Shown here one piece after another: positions 1 to 5,843 of a DNA stretch of 9,803 nt (positions are counted from its first letter, which is position 1; each line of letters begins with the position of its first letter). Both the position numbers and the translations under genes were made by a program. Source of the stretch: Chloroflexota bacterium (GTDB lineage: Bacteria > Chloroflexota > Dehalococcoidia > Bin125); assembly GCA_026707335.1 (NCBI GenBank), contig JAPOXB010000142.1, positions 1 to 9,803 of the forward strand, read 5' to 3'. The notes under the pieces are model-generated. The model made no database searches. It was not told where the DNA came from and saw only the letters and a program-made list of their open reading frames with translations.

Positions 1-560
1 GCTGACCGACGAGGGGCGGGCCGCGGCCGACTCGATCTGCCGCCGGCACCGCCTCACGGAGCGCTTCCTGGCCGATGTGCTCGAGCTCGACTGGGCGCAG
101 GCCCACACCGAGGCGCATCGCCTGGAGCACGCGATGAGCGATCTGGTGCAGGAGCGGCTCTCGAAGTTCATGGACCACCCCGAAACCTGCCCCCACGGCG
201 CGCCGATTCCGGGCAACTTCCCGGACGGCGGCGACGCGGGCTGGCGCCTGCTGGCCGACACGTCGGCCGGCGAGCGGCTGGTGATCCGCCGCATCTCGGA
301 GATGGTCGAGGGCGACCCGGAACTGCTGCGCTATTGCTCCGACAAGAACCTGCGTCCCGGCGTGCTCGTGACGGTGCGCGAGATCGGGCCCGACCGCGTC
401 TTCATCCTCGACGTGGACGGCGACCCGGTCGCGGTCAGCTCGCGCCTCAGCGCCCACGTCTTCTGCGAAGCGGCCGCGGCGCCTGGACGTGGACGGCGAC
501 CCCGTCGCGGTCAGCTCGCGCCTCAGCGCCCACGTCTTCTGCGAAGCGGCCGCGGCGTAG
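1..560 (+). CDS. DtxR/IdeR-family metal-dependent transcriptional repressor, 5' partial, 3' end disturbed
   Basis: Reads in frame from base 2; the DNA-binding helix-turn-helix lies outside the window. The visible part starts near the end of the wing (LTDEGR) and covers the metal-binding/dimerisation domain: RRHRLTERF matches the His79/Glu83 region of DtxR, and AHTEAHRLEHAMSD matches the helix with His98, residue 102, Glu105 and His106, with His in place of DtxR Cys102. The CPHGAPIPG linker follows, then an SH3/FeoA-like C-terminal domain from about 250 to the end. Such proteins repress iron or manganese uptake genes when metal-loaded; which metal applies here is unknown. A 76-bp duplication (406-557) shifts the frame. 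Without it the protein would end ...FCEAAAA at the TAG at 558-560, about 70 nt before fabG. As sequenced, its frame has no stop until the fabG stop at 1432. Family assignment is firm; the true C-terminus is not. Confidence 0.85.
406..557 (+). repeat. 76-bp imperfect tandem duplication at the 3' end of the DtxR-family gene
   Basis: Copy 1 spans 406-481 and copy 2 spans 482-557. They match at all but two positions: C409 versus G485 and G427 versus C503. The period of 76 is not a multiple of three, so the reading frame entering copy 2 is shifted by one base. Read in the regulator's own frame, both copies encode the same peptide tail (DVDGDPVAVSSRLSAHVFCE and four Ala), and both differences are synonymous (CTC/CTG Leu, CCG/CCC Pro). 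Only copy 2 is followed by the expected TAG. Confidence 0.95.
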
Positions 561-618
561 GCCGCGGCCCGCCGCGCCGTTCGCGCGCGGCAGCCCCCAT
601 CCGTCCCCGCCGACAGCC

Positions 619-624
619 AGGAGG
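619..624 (+). promoter_or_regulatory. Ribosome binding site of fabG
   Basis: A perfect AGGAGG lies 7 nt before the GTG at 632. It is the strongest Shine-Dalgarno site I see in the window and decides the fabG start, even though the reading frame stays open far upstream. It indicates that fabG is initiated independently of the fused upstream frame. Confidence 0.85.
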
Positions 625-631
625 TGTCCCC

Positions 632-1432
632 GTGTCCAGCCCCGCATCCCGATCGACCGCGCCGCAGTCCGGCGACGACGGCGGCCCGCTGACGGGCCGC
701 GTGGCGCTGGTCACGGGCGGCTCGCGCGGGATCGGGCGGGCGATCGCGCTGGCCCTCGCCGCCGATGGGGCCGACGTCGCCGTCAACTACCGCGACCGCG
801 AGCAAGCGGCGCGGGAGACCGCCGAGGCCGCCGAGGCGTCGGGCGTGCGCAGCATGACCGTCGCCTGCGACGTGTCGGCCGGCAGCGACGCGGCCAAGGC
901 CATGGTCGCCGAGGTGACGGACGCCCTGGGGCCGCCGGCGATCGTCGTCAACAACGCCGGCATCACGCGCGACAACTTGGTGATGCGCATGAACGACGAG
1001 GACTGGGACCTCGTCCTCCAGACGGACCTCACGAGCGCCTTCCACGTCAGCCGCGCCTGCCTGCGCGGCATGATCCGGGCGCGCTGGGGACGGGTGATCA
1101 ACATCGGCTCGGTGATGGGCAGCATGGGCAACCCGGGCCAGGCCAACTACTCGGCGGCCAAGGCGGGCCTGGGCGGCTTCACGCGGGCGCTGGCCAGGGA
1201 GGTGGGCAGCCGCAACATCACGGTCAACCTGATCGCGCCGGGCTACATCGAGACCGACATCACGGCCGACCTCGGCGAGGAGGTCGTGGCGGCGGTCACG
1301 GCGCAGGTGCCCCTGCGGCGCACGGGCGTCACCGGCGACGTGGCGCCGCTGGTCGCCTTCCTCGCCGGCGAGAGCGGTTCCTACATCACCGGCCAGACCA
1401 TCCACGTCGATGGCGGCATGTTCATCCACTGA
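632..1432 (+). CDS. fabG: 3-oxoacyl-[acyl-carrier-protein] reductase FabG
   Basis: NADPH-dependent short-chain dehydrogenase that reduces 3-oxoacyl-ACP to (R)-3-hydroxyacyl-ACP in the elongation cycle, in the cytoplasm and usually as a tetramer. From the GTG at 632 it is 266 residues, about 20 longer than the usual 245-250 because of a Ser/Pro/Gly-rich N-terminal extension. The Rossmann motif GGSRGIG is at residues 29-35, NNAG at 107-110, catalytic Ser160 in NIGSVMGSMGN, and Tyr173/Lys177 in YSAAKAG. The C-terminus has the PGYIETD and ITGQTIHVDGGM motifs typical of FabG. The fourth tetrad residue, normally Asn in a TNL or VNL motif, is Asp132 here (TDLTSAF). The start is set by the AGGAGG at 619-624. 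The same frame is open upstream into the DtxR-family gene because of the duplication at 406-557, so gene callers may report one fused protein. fabD follows after 190 nt. Confidence 0.95.
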   Translation: MSSPASRSTAPQSGDDGGPLTGRVALVTGGSRGIGRAIALALAADGADVAVNYRDREQAARETAEAAEASGVRSMTVACDVSAGSDAAKAMVAEVTDALGPPAIVVNNAGITRDNLVMRMNDEDWDLVLQTDLTSAFHVSRACLRGMIRARWGRVINIGSVMGSMGNPGQANYSAAKAGLGGFTRALAREVGSRNITVNLIAPGYIETDITADLGEEVVAAVTAQVPLRRTGVTGDVAPLVAFLAGESGSYITGQTIHVDGGMFIH

Positions 1433-1446
1433 TGCATCCACTGACG
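1423..1446 (+). repeat. 12-bp tandem repeat across the fabG stop codon
   Basis: CATCCACTGATG (1423-1434) is followed directly by CATCCACTGACG (1435-1446), 11 of 12 positions identical. The first unit encodes the last residues of FabG and its TGA; the second repeats the in-frame TGA just downstream. It looks like a small slippage duplication that left the protein unchanged and added a tandem stop. Confidence 0.8.
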
Positions 1447-1487
1447 CGCAGCCCACAGCGACCGCCGATCCCGACCGCGCGCTGCTA

Positions 1488-1570
1488 TTGCCGGGAGCCG
1501 ATCCACCTATACAAATCCGCCCTGCTCCCCGCGCGACACGCACGCGCGCTCCCGCTGGCGTATTATCTTC
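1488..1570 (+). promoter_or_regulatory. AT-rich island with candidate promoter(s) for fabD and downstream genes
   Basis: This lies in the 190-nt gap between fabG and fabD, the longest gene-free stretch in the window. Two sigma70-like candidates can be seen. The first is TTGCCG (1488-1493) with TACAAA (1510-1515), 16 nt apart, each matching four of six consensus positions. The second is TATTAT at 1561-1566, matching five of six -10 positions but without a convincing -35. The run of A/T stands out in such GC-rich sequence. Either promoter would give a short leader before the ATG at 1623. I found no clear fabG terminator or operator palindrome here. The identification rests on consensus matching only. 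Confidence 0.35.
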
Positions 1571-1622
1571 CGAGCATGGGGGCCGCACCGGCCCGCCGCA
1601 TCGCGTTGGGACGGACCGCCGC

Positions 1623-2645
1623 ATGACCTCCGAGACCACCTCCCGTCCGCCCGCCGAGCCCGCCCCCGACGAGATCCGGGGCGTGGCGATCGTGTTCCCC
1701 GGCCAGGGGACGCAATCGGTCGGCATGGCGGGCGCCATCCTGGAGGTGCACCCCGGCGCCCGCGAGCGCTTCGAGCGGGCGAACGACGTGCTGGGCTACG
1801 ACCTGCTCAAGCTGGTCGAGGAGGGCCCGGTCGAGGACCTCGACGACACGGTGCACTCGCAGCCCGCGATCTACGTCGCCAGCATGGCCTGGCTCGACGC
1901 GCTGCAGGCGCGCTGGGAGGAGGGCGGCCGCCCCTTCGAGCCGCTCGCGATGGCCGGGCACAGCATGGGACAGGTCACCGCCTGCGTCGCCGCCGGCGCG
2001 CTCGACTACGAGAGCGGCCTGCAGCTGGTGCAGGAGCGCGGCCGGGCGATGCAGGCCGCCGACCGCGCCCGCCCCGGCGGTATGGCCTCGATCATCGGCC
2101 TGCGCGACCGCGTCCTCAACGCCATCGTGGGCGAGGCGACGCACGACGACACGCTGGTCGTCGCGAACGACAACGGCCCCGGCCACGCCGTCGTCTCGGG
2201 CGACGAGGGCGCCCTGCAGCGCGTGATGCGCCTGGCCGAGGCCCAGGGCGCGCGGCGCGTCGTGCGGCTCAAGATCTCCATCGCCTCCCACTCGCCGCTC
2301 ATGGAGGAGGCGCAGGACCAGTTCCGCCAGGTCGTCAACACGATGACCTGGCGCGACCCGGAGGTGCCGGTGATCAGCAACGCCAGCGCCGGCTTCCTGC
2401 TCACCCGCGACGCGATCCGCGAGGAGCTGAACAGCGCCCTGCTGCGGCCCGTCGATTGGCGCAGCTCCGTCAAGGCGATGGCCGGCCAGGGGGTCAACCT
2501 GTTCGTCGAGGCGGGCCCGGGCGACGTCCTGTCGAAGCTCGTGCGGCGCATCTCCAAGCGCTCCTGGACCTTCCCCGTCGCCGACGGCGAGACGGGCCTC
2601 GCGCAGCGCGACTTCCCCGACCTGTCCGATGGGATCCCCAAGTGA
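1623..2645 (+). CDS. fabD: Malonyl CoA-acyl carrier protein transacylase FabD
   Basis: Transfers the malonyl group from malonyl-CoA to the phosphopantetheine arm of ACP, supplying the extender unit for both ketosynthases downstream. It is 340 residues, slightly longer than the usual 310-320 because of an N-terminal tail rich in Pro, Glu and Ala. Motifs: FPGQGTQ around residues 25-31, nucleophile Ser114 in GHSMGQ, malonyl carboxylate-binding Arg139 in QERGRAM, catalytic His223 in ASHSPLM, and the C-terminal EAGPGDVLSKL. The Met-Gln in GHSMGQ replaces the Leu-Gly-Glu of the common GHSLGE. The ATG at 1623 is chosen because the core domain begins soon after it and no other ATG, GTG or TTG just upstream in this frame makes sense; the Shine-Dalgarno is weak (GGGACGGA, 1608-1615). 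The first fabF-type gene starts 49 nt downstream, in the same probable transcript. Confidence 0.95.
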   Translation: MTSETTSRPPAEPAPDEIRGVAIVFPGQGTQSVGMAGAILEVHPGARERFERANDVLGYDLLKLVEEGPVEDLDDTVHSQPAIYVASMAWLDALQARWEEGGRPFEPLAMAGHSMGQVTACVAAGALDYESGLQLVQERGRAMQAADRARPGGMASIIGLRDRVLNAIVGEATHDDTLVVANDNGPGHAVVSGDEGALQRVMRLAEAQGARRVVRLKISIASHSPLMEEAQDQFRQVVNTMTWRDPEVPVISNASAGFLLTRDAIREELNSALLRPVDWRSSVKAMAGQGVNLFVEAGPGDVLSKLVRRISKRSWTFPVADGETGLAQRDFPDLSDGIPK

Positions 2646-2694
2646 TGATCCGGCCCGCGGGCATCCCTCGCGCGCCGCGCCGGGGAGGGCGCCG

Positions 2695-3936
2695 GTGACC
2701 CGTCGAGTCGTCATCACGGGCATGGGCACGGTGTGTCCGGTGGGCAACGACCTGCCCACCGCCTGGGAGCGGCTCGTCGCGGGCGAGTCCGGCATCGATC
2801 ACATCACCCACTTCGACCCGGCGCCGTTCAAGGTCGGCGTGCAGGCCGAGGTCAAGGACTTCGAGCCCGAGACGGTCCTCGACGCCAAGCCGCTGAAGCA
2901 CATGGACCGCAACGCCCAGTTCGGCTGCGTCTCCTCCGACGAGGCGCTGCGCGACGCGGGCCTCTGCGTGACCGACGAGAACCGCGGCCGCATCGGCGTC
3001 GTCTTCGGCAGCGGCGGCGGCGGCATGTCGACGCTGCTGCGCTGGTACGAGGTGCTGAAGAGCAAGGGGCCGCGGCGCGTCTCGCCCTTCTGCATGCCGA
3101 ACCTCATCGCCGACGCCGCCAGCGGCCACATCGCGATCCAGACCGGCGTGACCGGGCCCAACTACTCGCCGACCAGCGCCTGCGCCAGCGGCGCCAACGC
3201 CGTCGCCGACGGCGCCCTCTACATCAAGGCCGGCAAGGCCGACGCGATGATCGTGGGCGGCTCCGACGCCGTCCAGCAGCCCATCTTCCACGCCTGCTTC
3301 GAGTCGATGCGGGTGCTCGCGCCGGCGGGCGACCCGCCCTCCAAGACCATGAAGCCCTTCGACCTGAACCGGGCCGGCTTCGTCCCCGGCGAGGGCGGCG
3401 CGGCCCTGGTGATCGAGGATCTGGAGCACGCGCAGGCGCGCGGCGCGCGCATCTACGCCGAGGTCGTGGGCGCCGGATCGGGCAACGACGGCTACGACAT
3501 GGCGGCCCCCGACCCCAGCGCGCGCGGCCTGCTGAACGCGATGGGCCAGGCCCTCGACGAGGCCGGCATCCCTTCCACCGACGTCGGCTACGTCAACACG
3601 CACGGCACCGCGACGAAGCTGGGCGACCGGGTCGACGTGGGCGCCGTGAAGACGATCTTCGGCGAACACGCGCCGCGCATGCTGGTCAGTTCCATCAAGG
3701 CCGCGACGGGGCACATGATGGCCGCCAGCGCCGCCCTGGAGGTGATCGTCGCGGCGAAGGCGCTGGTGACGGGCATCATCCCGCCCACGCTCAACTACGA
3801 GACGCCCGACCCCGAGTGCGACCTGGACTGCGTGCCGAACTCCCCCCGCGAGGTGGACCTGCGCGCGGCGATGTCGATCTCGGTCGGGCTGGGCGGGCAC
3901 AACGCCGCCGTCCTGCTGCGCCGCTGGGAGGGCTGA
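2695..3936 (+). CDS. fabF: 3-oxoacyl-ACP synthase II-type condensing enzyme, divergent copy 1
   Basis: KAS II-type elongating ketosynthase (thiolase fold) that condenses malonyl-ACP with acyl-ACP. It is 413 residues, the normal FabF length. The GTG at 2695 follows a strong GGGGAGGG (2682-2689) and gives the standard TRRVVITGMG N-terminus. The catalytic triad is intact: Cys163 (SACASG), His303 (NTHGTATKLGD) and His340 (TGHMMAA), with the Lys before the last motif also kept (SSIKAATGH). Several positions near the active site that are nearly invariant in FabF differ: Asp268 for His268, Ala270 for Thr270, Lys308 for Pro, Ala227 for Asp in RDGF, and Leu399 for the gating Phe400 (SVGLGGHN instead of SFGFGGTN). 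This points to a paralogue with shifted substrate range. It is not a chain-length factor, since the nucleophile Cys is present. The second ketosynthase follows almost directly. Confidence 0.92.
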   Translation: MTRRVVITGMGTVCPVGNDLPTAWERLVAGESGIDHITHFDPAPFKVGVQAEVKDFEPETVLDAKPLKHMDRNAQFGCVSSDEALRDAGLCVTDENRGRIGVVFGSGGGGMSTLLRWYEVLKSKGPRRVSPFCMPNLIADAASGHIAIQTGVTGPNYSPTSACASGANAVADGALYIKAGKADAMIVGGSDAVQQPIFHACFESMRVLAPAGDPPSKTMKPFDLNRAGFVPGEGGAALVIEDLEHAQARGARIYAEVVGAGSGNDGYDMAAPDPSARGLLNAMGQALDEAGIPSTDVGYVNTHGTATKLGDRVDVGAVKTIFGEHAPRMLVSSIKAATGHMMAASAALEVIVAAKALVTGIIPPTLNYETPDPECDLDCVPNSPREVDLRAAMSISVGLGGHNAAVLLRRWEG

Positions 3937-3938
3937 GG
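3927..3938 (+). promoter_or_regulatory. Shine-Dalgarno region for the second ketosynthase, overlapping the end of the first
   Basis: GGAGGG (3927-3932) and GAGG (3935-3938) overlap the last codons and the TGA (3934-3936) of the first ketosynthase. GGAGGG lies 8 nt before a CTG at 3941, the only plausible initiation codon upstream of the conserved RRLVITG motif. This arrangement suggests translational coupling of the two ketosynthases. Confidence 0.5.
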
Positions 3939-3940
3939 TC

Positions 3941-5203
3941 CTGCCCGCCGCCGCGCGTCCCGACGCCCGCCGCTTGGTGATCACCGGCATCGGCCCCGTC
4001 ACGCCGCTCGGGATCGGCGTCGACGCCTTCTGGGCGAGCCTGCGCGGCGGCGTCTCCGGTGTCCGCCCGATCACCGCCTTCGACCCCTCGCGGATGAAGG
4101 TGCGCATCGCGGCCGACGTGCCCGATTTCGAGCCGGAGCAGTTCATGGGCGCCAAGGCGGCCCGGCGCATGGCGCGCTTCGCGCAGATGGCGGTCGCGGC
4201 GGCGCAGTTGGCGCGGGCCGACGCCGGGCTCGACCTCGACGCGCTCGACCGGAGCCGGCTGGCCAGCGTGATCAACACCGGCGGCGGCGGCGTGACGACG
4301 ATCGCGGCGGAGACCGAGACGCTGGGCCGCGGCGGTCCCGGCCGCGTGCGCGCCCTCTTCGTGCCGATGATGGCCCCCAACATGGCCTCCTGCCAGGTCT
4401 CGATCGAGCTGGGCCTGCAGGGGCCCGCGATCACGGGGGCGGCGGCCTGCGCCAGCTCGATCTACGCTTTCATCGAGGCCAAGCAGATCATCGAGTACGG
4501 CGAGGCGGACCTGGCCTTCGTCGGCGGCTCCGAGTCGAACATCTCCGAGCTGGGCATCGCCGGGCTGGCCAACATGCACGCCCTCTCGCGCCGCAACGAC
4601 GACCCGCCCGCCGCCTCGCGCCCCTTCGACGCGGAGCGCGACGGCTTCGTCTTCGGCGAGGGCGGCGTCGTCTGCGTCGTGGAGTCGCTCGAGGCGGCGC
4701 GGGCGCGCGGCGCGCGCATCTACGCCGAGATCCTGGGCGGCGGCCGCACGGCCGACGCGCACCACGTCACCGCGCCCCTGCCCGACGGCAGCGGCGCCGC
4801 CAAGGCGATGCAGCGCGCGCTCGACGACGCGGGCCTGCGCGCGGAGGACGTGGACTACATCTGCGCGCACGGCACCGGCACGCCGCTCAACGACGCGTCC
4901 GAGACGCGGGCCATCCACGCCGTCTTCGGTGAACACGCGCCGCGCCTGCTGGTCAGCTCGACGAAGAGCATGACGGGGCACCTGATGGGCGCGGCCGGCG
5001 CGCTGGGCGTGGCCGCCACGGCCCTCGCGATCCACCACGGCGAGGTTCCGCCCACGATCAACCTGCACACGCCGGATCCGGACTGCGACCTCGACTACGT
5101 GCCCAATCGGAGCCGCGTCGCGCCCGTGCGCGCGGCGCTGGTCAACGGGTTCGGCTTCGGCGGGCAGAACGGGGTTGTTGCGCTGGGCCGCGTGGCTTCC
5201 TAA
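3941..5203 (+). CDS. fabF: 3-oxoacyl-ACP synthase II FabF, copy 2 (probable CTG start)
   Basis: Second KAS II-type ketosynthase, 420 residues if it starts at the CTG at 3941. Numbered from there, the triad is Cys170 (AAACASS), His310 (CAHGTGTPLND) and His347 (TGHLMGAAG). The gating motif GFGFGG, the SSTKSMTGH block and the AHHVTAP loop all match canonical FabF, unlike copy 1, so this is the better candidate for the general elongating enzyme. The start is uncertain. The first standard codons in frame, TTG 3974 and GTG 3977, fall inside the conserved RRLVITGIG strand and would remove its arginines, and they lack a ribosome binding site. CTG 3941 has GGAGGG 8 nt upstream and restores a normal N-terminus. 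The gene lies 4 nt after copy 1; acpP follows within about 50 nt. A sequencing error near the start is possible. Confidence 0.9.
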   Translation: MPAAARPDARRLVITGIGPVTPLGIGVDAFWASLRGGVSGVRPITAFDPSRMKVRIAADVPDFEPEQFMGAKAARRMARFAQMAVAAAQLARADAGLDLDALDRSRLASVINTGGGGVTTIAAETETLGRGGPGRVRALFVPMMAPNMASCQVSIELGLQGPAITGAAACASSIYAFIEAKQIIEYGEADLAFVGGSESNISELGIAGLANMHALSRRNDDPPAASRPFDAERDGFVFGEGGVVCVVESLEAARARGARIYAEILGGGRTADAHHVTAPLPDGSGAAKAMQRALDDAGLRAEDVDYICAHGTGTPLNDASETRAIHAVFGEHAPRLLVSSTKSMTGHLMGAAGALGVAATALAIHHGEVPPTINLHTPDPDCDLDYVPNRSRVAPVRAALVNGFGFGGQNGVVALGRVAS

Positions 5204-5251
5204 CCTCGACGCGCCCGGCGGATCGCCGCCGGCCGGCGGGAAGTGGCCGAC

Positions 5252-5506
5252 GTGAGCAGCATCGAACAACGGGTCCTGGCGATCGTCGCGGAGCAGTTGC
5301 GCGTGCCCTCCGACGAGGTGACGGCGGAATCGCACCTGCTCGACGACCTGAACGCCGACTCGCTCGACGTGGTGGACCTGACGATCGCGATCGAGGAAGA
5401 GTTCAGCAGCGACGACGCGCCGATCGAGATCTCCGAGGACGCCGCCGCGGAGATGCGCACGGTGCAGGACATCATCACCTATCTCGAAGACCACGGCGCC
5501 GCCTAG
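5252..5506 (+). CDS. acpP: Acyl carrier protein
   Basis: Small acidic carrier of growing acyl chains; partner of FabD, FabG and both ketosynthases. From the GTG at 5252 it is 84 residues and begins MSSIEQRV, aligning with the E. coli ACP start (MSTIEERV). The DSL motif (NADSLDVVDL) then places the phosphopantetheinylated serine at residue 37. An in-frame GTG at 5243 would add MAD, but it sits only 2 nt from the GGCGGG purine run, whereas 5252 has normal spacing. The helix II segment AIEEEF is followed by SSDDAPIEISEDAA, roughly four to five residues longer than the usual loop before helix III. The end is the standard TVQDIITYLEDHG. Its place after two ketosynthases is typical of fatty-acid clusters. 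Confidence 0.95.
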   Translation: MSSIEQRVLAIVAEQLRVPSDEVTAESHLLDDLNADSLDVVDLTIAIEEEFSSDDAPIEISEDAAAEMRTVQDIITYLEDHGAA

Positions 5507-5519
5507 GCGGTCCGGCGCC

Positions 5520-5825
5520 ATGCCCCTCCACCGCATCCGCGTCGCCAGTCAGGAAGCGGCGGCGCTGGAGAGCCGGCTGCAGGCCGAGGGCATCCAACTC
5601 GACGCCGGACGCACCATGCTCAACCGCCGCACGACGGGCGCCTCGGCGCTGATCGTCATCCGCGGCGTGATCCGGGTGGGCGTCAGCGACGACGACGCGG
5701 CGCTCGCCCCGGGCGAGGGCGTGCTGCTGCCGGCCGAGACGGTGTACTCGCTGCAGGCCCCGGAGGACGTGGTGGCGCTGCTCTTCGCCCTGCCCGACGA
5801 GGGCCTGCCCGGCGCCCCCGGCTGA
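5520..5825 (+). CDS. Small cupin-like protein of unknown function
   Basis: 101 residues starting with ATG 13 nt after acpP, with AGGCGG overlapping the acpP stop as a weak ribosome binding site; probably co-transcribed with the fatty-acid genes. The first 35 residues are helical (many Ala, Glu, Gln). Residues about 38-95 resemble a single cupin beta-barrel: a strand with IVIRGVIRVGV, then LAPGEGVLLPAETVYSLQAP, which has the PGE turn and the position of the second cupin motif. The metal-binding histidines of typical cupins are absent: the usual PAGTPH is PAETVY, and the first motif lacks HxH. A metal-dependent enzymatic role is therefore unlikely; binding or sensing is possible but unsupported. 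I cannot assign a function. The codon use matches its neighbours. Confidence 0.7.
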   Translation: MPLHRIRVASQEAAALESRLQAEGIQLDAGRTMLNRRTTGASALIVIRGVIRVGVSDDDAALAPGEGVLLPAETVYSLQAPEDVVALLFALPDEGLPGAPG

Positions 5826-5835
5826 GCGGCAGCCG
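5819..5835. terminator. Possible weak bidirectional terminator hairpin between convergent operons
   Basis: CGGCTG (5819-5824) and CAGCCG (5830-5835) form a 6-bp stem with a 5-nt loop at the junction of the plus-strand fatty-acid cluster and the minus-strand truB operon. There is no T-tract on either side, so intrinsic termination would be weak. Position is the main argument. Confidence 0.3.
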
Positions 5836-5843
5836 CCCGATCG

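Noticed and set aside
1531..1547. GCGCG...CGCGC inverted repeat upstream of fabD as an operator
   Set aside because: The arms are themselves alternating GC and short; no support as a regulator site.
334..1626. Plus-strand frame overlapping dtxR and fabG in another register
   Set aside because: Extremely Arg/Gly/Pro-rich, overlaps FabG, which has all catalytic motifs in a different frame.
1563..2795. Long antisense open frame opposite fabD (410 codons)
   Set aside because: Arg/Ala/Gly-rich translation without recognisable domains, exactly opposite a certain gene; GC-rich codon use keeps antisense frames open.
2494..4434. 646-codon antisense open frame opposite the ketosynthases
   Set aside because: It covers two real genes in full homology to FabF; the antisense product is low complexity (His, Arg, Val, Gly) and has no family features.
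3435..4729. 28-nt identical block in both ketosynthases (3435-3462 and 4702-4729) and a near-identical block around FGEHAPR, considered as gene conversion
   Set aside because: Both encode conserved protein segments (RGARIYAE and FGEHAPR) in a strongly biased codon set, so shared ancestry and codon bias explain the match.
5204..5251. Inverted repeat CGGCG-GAT-CGCCG between the second ketosynthase and acpP as a terminator or attenuator
   Set aside because: Only a 5-bp stem with a 3-nt loop in GC-rich sequence and no T-tract; such repeats are expected by chance here.
2695..5506. Type II polyketide cluster with chain-length factor
   Set aside because: Both ketosynthases keep the active-site Cys and both His, and no cyclase, aromatase or tailoring gene is visible.
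3791..5536. 581-codon antisense open frame opposite the second ketosynthase and acpP
   Set aside because: Same artefact of base composition; no ribosome binding site or domain seen.
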